This document shows positions 1 through 5,425 of a stretch of 5,425 nucleotides of DNA, piece after piece. The DNA is taken from NCBI GenBank assembly GCA_003141915.1, contig PLNY01000018.1, positions 1,267 to 6,691 on the forward strand, given 5' to 3'. The position numbers and the translations under genes are program-made. Below the pieces are notes generated by a model that had not been told where the DNA came from, searched no databases, and saw nothing but the letters and a program-made list of their open reading frames with translations. This DNA is from Anaerolineae bacterium (GTDB lineage: Bacteria > Chloroflexota > Anaerolineae > Anaerolineales > Villigracilaceae). Every line of letters starts with the position of its first letter. Positions within the stretch are counted from its first letter, which is position 1.

Positions 1-480
1 CTGAAGAACCGTTTCATCGTAGCTTTGAATTCTTGGCTGCGACTTTTGGACGGCGCGATTGAGGATTCAATCCTCGAAAAATCCTTTCTCTCCGACGTGC
101 TACCGCAATGGGAAGCTCAACGCGGTGAAGTTGGCGAGTTGATCCGAGATTTTGAAAAAGAAATGTCACCCATGCAACTGTTCAGTGAACCTCCTCTGTC
201 ACGCTGCGATCCGCACACGAAGCAGTGGTTGGGAGAATTGGTTCACCGGCTCTGGCTCATTCGAGTCTGCGCGAAAGAATTGACTTCAACCGCCGAACGG
301 TCTGTTTCCGCAATGGACACGGCGTATGCAGAACTCTCACAAATTGTGAGAACCCGACCGACTGGTGATTTGGTTTCAAGCATGAAACCGCACCGTCGTC
401 TGTTTGAACGATTCCGGGATGCCTGCCAGAATTTAGGGGAAACCGTGAGCGAATTTCCGCACGAAATCAAAGTTGTATGA
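1..480 (+). CDS. Partial helical protein of unknown function (3' part, open at left edge)
   Basis: The frame is open from base 1 to the TGA at 478-480, giving 159 codons with no upstream stop, so this is most likely the C-terminal part of a longer gene. A TTG at 25 could start a 151-residue protein, but no Shine-Dalgarno-like sequence precedes it, so I do not treat it as the start. The protein looks almost entirely alpha-helical and amphipathic, with many Glu, Arg, Leu and Trp residues and Pro-rich breaks near the PPLSRCDP stretch. I see no signal peptide, membrane span, Walker motif or histidine-kinase box. Its position three bases before the REC-AAA+ gene and in the same strand run suggests co-transcription and perhaps a partner or sensor subunit for the downstream proteins. 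That role is inference from neighbourhood only; I do not recognise the family. Confidence is high that it is coding and low for any function. Confidence 0.75.
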   Translation: MKNRFIVALNSWLRLLDGAIEDSILEKSFLSDVLPQWEAQRGEVGELIRDFEKEMSPMQLFSEPPLSRCDPHTKQWLGELVHRLWLIRVCAKELTSTAERSVSAMDTAYAELSQIVRTRPTGDLVSSMKPHRRLFERFRDACQNLGETVSEFPHEIKVV

Positions 481-483
481 CGT

Positions 484-2328
484 ATGACGTATTTGCCCCG
501 CATTCTCATTATTGACGACCTTTTCGGGCGGACTCATTCCGACCGCCGGAACGAGGAGCGCGCCAATCTGTGCGGACAGTATCTTTTGGAAGATGTCACG
601 GATGATGAGAAAGGCAAAGGCGGCACGCTCAAGGTCAAACAACCTGTCGCACAAGCCGTTTTTTTTCGCGGGCAGAATCCCGCGTGTTCAACGGTCGGAG
701 ACACCGTTGAAAACGATCTTGAAGTCACGCTGTCAGTCATTCGCGAGGGCTGGTCCGAACCCCGGTCAGAGAATCCCTGCTGGTCAATGGTTCTGCTGGA
801 TTTGTGTTTCTACACCGGGCCAGTGACCAAGCAAAGTGACCGACGCGCGTCGGGAATGCCGGAAAGTCGCGAGAGGGACAACCAGCCAAAGCATTACTTC
901 GGATTGGAAATCCTGGAAGCCATTCACAAGGAGTTTCCTGATTTGCCGGTGGTCATCATGTCCAGTATGCCGAGGAAGAATGTGAGTCGAGAGTTTTCCT
1001 CCAAGGGCGCGTTGGGATTTCTTCCTCGCGAAGATACTCACAGCGCAGACCGGTTGAAGGAAATGCTGTGGCGTCACGGCTTGATTCAGGATGAGACTGG
1101 CGAAATCGTCGGGCGCTCCCGTTCTTTGCTGCTGGCATTGCGTTCTGCTCGTCGCGCCGCATCTGCGCGCCGAAACGTCCTGATCCGCGGTGAGCGTGGT
1201 GTTGGAAAAGAACTGCTGGCGCGTTATATCGGGCGGCATGGCAGCAAGTCGGCCAGTGCGCCATTCCTGACCGTAAATTCGGCGGTGCTGTCGCCCACAC
1301 TTTTTGCGAGCGAGTTGTTCGGAATTGACCGTCGCGTCGCAACTGGAGTTGAAGGTCGTGAAGGGCTAATTCCAGCGGCTACGGGCGGAGACCTTTTCTT
1401 TGACGAGATACGGGATATGTCGCTGGAGGCGCAGGCTGGAATCCTCCGTGTGCTGGAAGATCGAAAAGTGACGCCGGTTGGTGCAAAGAATTCCGTTCCG
1501 GTGGACGTTCGATTCCTTTCCGCAACCAATTTTGCTGTTGAAGAATTGGCATCAACCGGACGCTTTAGGCCGGACCTGCTTGATCGCCTTCGTGAGGGCG
1601 GCACGGCATACCTGCCGCCTTTGCGAGAGCGGAGAGAGGACATTCCCATGCTGGTGGAAAAACTCGTGCGGGAATCGGAAGCAAAAAACTCTGCCGCCAT
1701 TCATCGTGATATTGACCCGAAGGCGATTGAGAAACTCTGCGCTTTTGACTGGCCGGGCAATGTCCGGGAACTGCGCAACTGCATTTTTGAAGCGGTCAAC
1801 AACAATCCTGATGTCGAACACTTGGTGGTCGCACACATTCGATTGGCCGGTTCACGTTCAGGTGTGGGCGCGCCCCAAACGGTAGCCGCTACTATTGCTC
1901 AACCGACACAAAGCGTGGACGGACTGCTTCAATACCTCGCAAACCTGCCGGCTGACGAATGGGGGGCAGCAGAAATCGCCGGGAAACTGCCAGAAATCCG
2001 GGCCGCTTATGGACAGTTGCTTGCGCGCATGGTTAAGGCTGCAATCATCGCCACGCGACGCCCCTCCGTGGATGCCCCGGAGGGCAAGGTGCTGATTCAT
2101 CCGGCAATGAAGTTGCTCACGGGCGACCGCTCGCTGACGGCTTCAAAAGCTGCCGATCTCCTAAAACGACTGTTAAAGGAAGAAGCGAATACGGCAAACG
2201 CTGCGCTTGATGATCCCCTCTTGCGCGAAGCACATGAAATTGCCCATCGCCTCCGGCCAAAGGGACAACCGAAGGCAACGGGTGTGAGCGATGGTGAAGT
2301 GGATCGTGGGAAAGGGACGCAAAAATGA
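484..2328 (+). CDS. Receiver-AAA+ regulator, NtrC/bEBP-like, lacking the sigma54-contact motif
   Basis: This 614-residue protein probably acts in the cytoplasm as a phosphorylation-controlled ATPase. Residues about 5-195 form a receiver: acidic pair D11/D12, phospho-acceptor D106 at the end of strand 3 (VLLDL), S160 after strand 4, and R182 where a Lys is usual. D106 lies about 50 residues later than in a normal receiver because of a large insertion, and a second insertion of about 30 residues follows it. Residues about 205-440 are an AAA+ domain of the sigma54-activator type: Walker A GERGVGK (236-242), ELFG (277-280), Walker B LFFDE (D307, E308), sensor I N349, arginine fingers R362 and R368, and WPGNVREL (from W423). 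GAFTGA is replaced by RVATGV (284-289), losing the Phe-Thr sigma54 contact loop, so classical sigma54 activation is doubtful. Residues 450-614 are Ala/Leu-rich and helical, with no clear Fis-type helix-turn-helix; the segment around LTASKAADLLKRLL is the best DNA-binding candidate. ATG 484 is the first start after the upstream stop and places the receiver strand 1 at residue 6. The stop overlaps the next start as ATGA. Confidence 0.93.
   Translation: MTYLPRILIIDDLFGRTHSDRRNEERANLCGQYLLEDVTDDEKGKGGTLKVKQPVAQAVFFRGQNPACSTVGDTVENDLEVTLSVIREGWSEPRSENPCWSMVLLDLCFYTGPVTKQSDRRASGMPESRERDNQPKHYFGLEILEAIHKEFPDLPVVIMSSMPRKNVSREFSSKGALGFLPREDTHSADRLKEMLWRHGLIQDETGEIVGRSRSLLLALRSARRAASARRNVLIRGERGVGKELLARYIGRHGSKSASAPFLTVNSAVLSPTLFASELFGIDRRVATGVEGREGLIPAATGGDLFFDEIRDMSLEAQAGILRVLEDRKVTPVGAKNSVPVDVRFLSATNFAVEELASTGRFRPDLLDRLREGGTAYLPPLRERREDIPMLVEKLVRESEAKNSAAIHRDIDPKAIEKLCAFDWPGNVRELRNCIFEAVNNNPDVEHLVVAHIRLAGSRSGVGAPQTVAATIAQPTQSVDGLLQYLANLPADEWGAAEIAGKLPEIRAAYGQLLARMVKAAIIATRRPSVDAPEGKVLIHPAMKLLTGDRSLTASKAADLLKRLLKEEANTANAALDDPLLREAHEIAHRLRPKGQPKATGVSDGEVDRGKGTQK
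2305..2328 (+). promoter_or_regulatory. Translational coupling junction: GGGAAAGGG ribosome-binding-like stretch and ATGA overlap
   Basis: The stop of the REC-AAA+ gene (TGA 2326-2328) overlaps the start of the REC-HD-CYTH gene (ATG 2325-2327). A purine-rich stretch, GGGAAAGGG, at about 2308-2316 ends 8 bases before the ATG and can serve as a weak Shine-Dalgarno site. The arrangement is typical of coupled translation, with both proteins made in linked amounts. That is inference from the overlap; no independent promoter is seen here. Confidence 0.6.
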
Positions 2329-5300
2329 GCGCTTTCCAAATCATCTTCGCGGACAACGACCAAAAAGGTTCGCCAGCATGGAAAGCGTGGCGGCAGGTTC
2401 TTCCTATATTCCTGAACGGCACGATCCAAGAGGCCGATTGTTTGCACGCTTCGTCGAGCAGTGAAGCATCGAGCGACCAAAAGCGCATCGGGGTCGCCAT
2501 TACGCTCGGAACAAATGATTTTTGGGAAAACTTCATTCAACTCGAACGAGCGGGCTGCGAGTTTTTCATCAACGTCACTGATTCACCCGGCAAACCTAAG
2601 CCGTGGTCAGATTTAGAACCTCGGTGGCGCGGTGTGTGTATGCAGCGGGGTTCCGTTGTCTCACCAAAAGCAACTTCGCTCGCGGCGGAAATCAAAGCGG
2701 TAATCAAGGATAGGTTCCCCACAATTAAGCCGCATTTGCGTCCCTGTCGCCCCGTGGCCGACGCCAAAGAACTCGTCAAGGCACTGCCTGAATTCACTCA
2801 CGGCGGCGCACTCGATGTGACGAACATAATGCTTGCTCCCGCGCGGATGCTTTGCCGCGCTCAAGTTGATGCTAAACAGAAGATCACGGCATGGACTTCG
2901 TGGGCGGACAAGAGTCGGCAATGGCGTAAGGAGGGCTGTTCACAACTGGAGAAATGCCGGGCGGAATACGAGGCAAAGCCTCTCAAAAACAAGGGCGAGA
3001 AGAAAATCAGTCCCGACAATCTGTTCGCCGCAGACTTGTTCAAGTCGTGGGAGTGTATCAATAGTTGGCTCTCCGCACCCGCGCCTAAGATTAAGGACAA
3101 AGACTCGCCGGAAGTTTTTGAACTAGAGCGGATGATGGGCTTGTTGACCGAGATTCGACTGATTGGCAAGGGGAAGCCAGGGAATAGCGCCTCTCAGAGT
3201 TCGTCCGAGAAGGTCTTGTCTCCTATCAAAATGGGCGAGCCGACTGCCAATAAGGCGTTTCGTGTCTTGGTTGTTGATGATCATGCGCAGGGCTGGCGCG
3301 ACGTGATTGGCTTGGCTGCGAACCTCGCCTCGCAGAAATTAAAAGGCCGTGTCGAGGTTGATTTCTCGACCGATGCGAAGACCGTAATCTCCCAAGGAGC
3401 GGCCGACTTTTGGCAGGTGCTACTCGGCTACGACCTAGTGCTTTTAGATGTCTATCTTCCGGGTGGCACAAAAGGCACTGACTTGCTGGCAAAATTACGC
3501 GAAAGTGTGAATCGGTTGCCGGTGATTATCTGGACATCCTCGTTGAGTTCAGAACTGGCGGGATCAGCCGCACTCCACAACGGCTATGTTTTCAAAAAGA
3601 CGAGTTCCATCACGGAACTAAGCGAGATTTTTGCGGTCTGGTTGCCCATCGGTAATGCGCGCCGGCACTACTCACTTCTCAACCCGCTTTTCAACCAGGC
3701 GATTATTGAACCCAAACTCAGGAAAATTGCCGTGGAGTTCACTTTATGGTGTCTCAAGTTGATGGACGGCTTCCACGCGGTGGATGACAGCTATTTTAAG
3801 TTTTTCAACGACCACGGCGGACGCCATGTCGTTGCGTTGCTTGAGAAGATTGAACAACTACTGCGGCCACTGCTGTTGCAGGGTTTCACCGACGGAAAAA
3901 ATAGAACACCTATCCCACTAGGCCAAAAAGAATTGCTCGCGCTTTATGTGGCCGTCCTTTGTCACGAGTTCGGCATGTTTCCTCTAAGCAAGAAAGGATT
4001 TGAACAGCACTCGCAAAGCGAATTGGAAGCAACACGTAAACAACACGCCTTGAAAAGCTTTTGTGTTTTAACCGACGACGGCAAGGAGGAAATTGACGAC
4101 GAACTGCGCACGCTGGTTCTGCAACTGAGGGATTCGTCCCTTGAGTCCCGTGAAGCCCATCGTTTGTCAGCACTCATCTCGGCTTATCACTCACGATTTC
4201 TCTCTTTGGAGAAGGAGAAGTTCGGAAGATTGGAAAAAGACATTGAAGCGATCGCCGCCCTCCGAGAGGCAGGCTTGACCGAACTTGAGGAAAAGCTGAC
4301 GAGCCGCCTTAACTCCATCTGTAAAGGAGTTGGGAACGAGGAGATGGAAAAAGCTCGGCATTTGTGTGCCATTTTCCGCTTCGCCGATGCGATTGAGATG
4401 GATATTTCCCGAGTGCCAGCCCCATTTATTCTGCACGCTGCTGGGAGGGCCGATGCTCAGAACAGGGAGGATCTGAAACGACAGGTCGTTCGTTGCGTAA
4501 AAATCGAAGACGGGGTGGTCAGTATTCATTTCAACTGCCCCCGGCCAAATCATCACAAAGGGGCAATTTGGCCTTGGGCTGCGGCTCCAAAAAACAAATG
4601 GCCCGGTTTTAAGCGCATTGGCGATGGGTTCGACTTCCTAAAGGGCCAAAGCTTTGTCTCTCACCAGCCGGTCGATTTAACAAAGCCCGATAGTGAAATT
4701 GCGCAAGCCATAAAAGACATTCTGGATGATTGGTTGGATACACCAAGGGAGCATCAATCACAGGAGGGCATTGCGGCTGTCGCCGCCCTGAGCGTAATTT
4801 GTGATGTCCTCGAAGAATTTGATGCCATCACAAAGGTAGGTCAGAAAACAGAACAATCGATTCGGCTCGGACAAACGAATTGGGGGGATCAGACATCGCT
4901 TAAAACCATGACTTTGCTGCCGACGATTATTGAGCGGCAGAGAAGTTATGTTTCAACCGGCTACCAGCCATTCAAATCGCATTACGAGTCCAAGTTTGTT
5001 TTCCAGTCCAGCGAATTTGCGCGCGATTTGTTGAAGGTGATTGAGGGCAAAAGGAAGTTTGGCGACTACGAGGTAAAGTCACTGAAACGGACCAAGTTCA
5101 CCGACATTTATTTCGATGAGTGGCTGCCCGACACAGACTCCTTCGTCTTGGCATCCAAAGGCGTCTCCTGCCGCTGGCGGAAACGCGGCAAAAAGGGCGC
5201 ATTTGAAATCAAGCGCTCGCAAGTTGAGAAGAAGGACTACGAACATTTCCTAACGACCGCCAAACTCACCAAGCTGTGCGAAGAGCGCGAACTTGGGGAA

Positions 5301-5425
5301 GTTCCGCCAGACGTATTCAAGGAGTTAAGATTATCACCCGAACCTTCGCTCTCATCCGTTGCTCGAATTGAGAATGAGCGTTGCGAACTTGTTCTTGTCG
5401 GAAGTAGTCGGAAGGAATGGGTCAA
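2325..5425 (+). CDS. Multi-domain receiver-HD-CYTH signalling enzyme, incomplete at right edge
   Basis: I translated this frame codon by codon from ATG 2325 and found no stop up to the window end, giving at least 1033 residues. Residues 1-133 form an alpha/beta module starting with a hydrophobic strand and DND (10-12), possibly a degenerate receiver. Residues about 160-290 are helical and charged, then a Ser-rich linker. Residues about 311-442 are a complete receiver: D318/D319, phospho-acceptor D375 (LVLLDVYLPGG), T404 (IIWTSS) and K424. Residues about 465-737 look like an HD-superfamily phosphohydrolase: DHGGRH (H497, H501), CHEFGM (H547, E548 in place of the usual Asp), R571/H574, YHS (H622) and the final FADA (D688), ending in a short beta segment. 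Residues 738-883 are a linker. From about 884 a CYTH-type domain begins: HYESK (886-890), YFD (929-931), G946 with RWRKR (950-954), and EIKR (K963); the window cuts it. The protein has no signal peptide or membrane span, so it is probably cytoplasmic. The receiver presumably controls the HD or CYTH activity; substrates are unknown. Translation is probably coupled to the upstream gene by the ATGA overlap. Confidence 0.9.
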   Translation, partial: MSAFQIIFADNDQKGSPAWKAWRQVLPIFLNGTIQEADCLHASSSSEASSDQKRIGVAITLGTNDFWENFIQLERAGCEFFINVTDSPGKPKPWSDLEPRWRGVCMQRGSVVSPKATSLAAEIKAVIKDRFPTIKPHLRPCRPVADAKELVKALPEFTHGGALDVTNIMLAPARMLCRAQVDAKQKITAWTSWADKSRQWRKEGCSQLEKCRAEYEAKPLKNKGEKKISPDNLFAADLFKSWECINSWLSAPAPKIKDKDSPEVFELERMMGLLTEIRLIGKGKPGNSASQSSSEKVLSPIKMGEPTANKAFRVLVVDDHAQGWRDVIGLAANLASQKLKGRVEVDFSTDAKTVISQGAADFWQVLLGYDLVLLDVYLPGGTKGTDLLAKLRESVNRLPVIIWTSSLSSELAGSAALHNGYVFKKTSSITELSEIFAVWLPIGNARRHYSLLNPLFNQAIIEPKLRKIAVEFTLWCLKLMDGFHAVDDSYFKFFNDHGGRHVVALLEKIEQLLRPLLLQGFTDGKNRTPIPLGQKELLALYVAVLCHEFGMFPLSKKGFEQHSQSELEATRKQHALKSFCVLTDDGKEEIDDELRTLVLQLRDSSLESREAHRLSALISAYHSRFLSLEKEKFGRLEKDIEAIAALREAGLTELEEKLTSRLNSICKGVGNEEMEKARHLCAIFRFADAIEMDISRVPAPFILHAAGRADAQNREDLKRQVVRCVKIEDGVVSIHFNCPRPNHHKGAIWPWAAAPKNKWPGFKRIGDGFDFLKGQSFVSHQPVDLTKPDSEIAQAIKDILDDWLDTPREHQSQEGIAAVAALSVICDVLEEFDAITKVGQKTEQSIRLGQTNWGDQTSLKTMTLLPTIIERQRSYVSTGYQPFKSHYESKFVFQSSEFARDLLKVIEGKRKFGDYEVKSLKRTKFTDIYFDEWLPDTDSFVLASKGVSCRWRKRGKKGAFEIKRSQVEKKDYEHFLTTAKLTKLCEERELGEVPPDVFKELRLSPEPSLSSVARIENERCELVLVGSSRKEWV

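Noticed and set aside
25..27. TTG as the start of a complete 151-residue first gene
   Set aside because: The frame stays open to base 1 and there is no ribosome-binding-like sequence before the TTG, so a truncated longer gene is more likely.
659..666. Run of eight T bases as a possible slippage or phase-variation site
   Set aside because: The run is read in frame as part of a conserved-looking receiver strand (AVFFR), and a shift would soon truncate the protein; one run of this length is weak evidence.
1224..1700. 158-codon open frame on the minus strand opposite the AAA+ domain
   Set aside because: It is antisense to conserved ATPase motifs, is rich in Ser and Arg without recognisable motifs, and is explained by codon bias of the plus-strand gene.
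2097..2540. 147-codon minus-strand frame across the junction of genes 2 and 3
   Set aside because: It overlaps two well-supported plus-strand genes and has no recognisable domain or start context.
2802..3190. Helical region before the receiver (residues about 160-288) as a histidine-kinase dimerisation or phosphotransfer domain
   Set aside because: There is a His at 159 followed by helices, but no H-box pattern such as HE/HD-x-x-x-P and no ATP-binding N, G1 or G2 boxes are present.
3464..3478. TGGCAC followed by GCAC as a possible sigma54 promoter
   Set aside because: The -12 element TTGC is absent at the required spacing and the site is inside the receiver coding sequence (GGTKGT region).

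Overview
The window holds three tightly packed same-strand bacterial genes that read as one operon, with almost no noncoding DNA. Gaps are 3 bases between genes 1 and 2 and a 4-base ATGA overlap between genes 2 and 3. Base composition looks moderate, slightly GC-rich by eye, and even across the window. Nothing fixes the taxon; modified two-component and bEBP-type proteins with many domains suggest an environmental bacterium with a large signalling repertoire. I see no RNA gene, mobile element, CRISPR array, terminator or convincing promoter. Any promoter must lie upstream of position 1.

Layout: (1) 1-480, the 3' part of a mostly helical protein of unknown function, open at the left edge. (2) 484-2328, a 614-residue protein with an enlarged receiver (REC) domain followed by a bacterial-enhancer-binding-type AAA+ ATPase. 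It has intact Walker A, Walker B, sensor and arginine-finger motifs, but the sigma54-contact motif GAFTGA is replaced by RVATGV, and I recognise no Fis-type helix-turn-helix at the C-terminus. (3) 2325 to the right edge, an uninterrupted frame of at least 1033 residues. In order it shows an alpha/beta N-terminal module (perhaps a degenerate receiver), a helical segment, a complete receiver, an HD-superfamily phosphohydrolase-like domain, a linker, and the start of a CYTH/triphosphate-tunnel-type domain cut by the window end.

Interpretation: the two receivers in adjacent, apparently co-translated genes suggest a phosphorelay or another receiver-sensed signal acting on both an ATPase regulator and a multi-domain enzyme. 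The pairing of HD (phosphate-ester hydrolysis) with CYTH (triphosphate hydrolysis, nucleotide cyclisation or organic-phosphate binding) in one chain suggests turnover or sensing of a nucleotide or polyphosphate signal. The HD domain resembles, from memory, HD domains described in bacterial conflict systems. A defence or stress-effector role is therefore a reasonable hypothesis but is not shown here. No histidine kinase is visible in the window.
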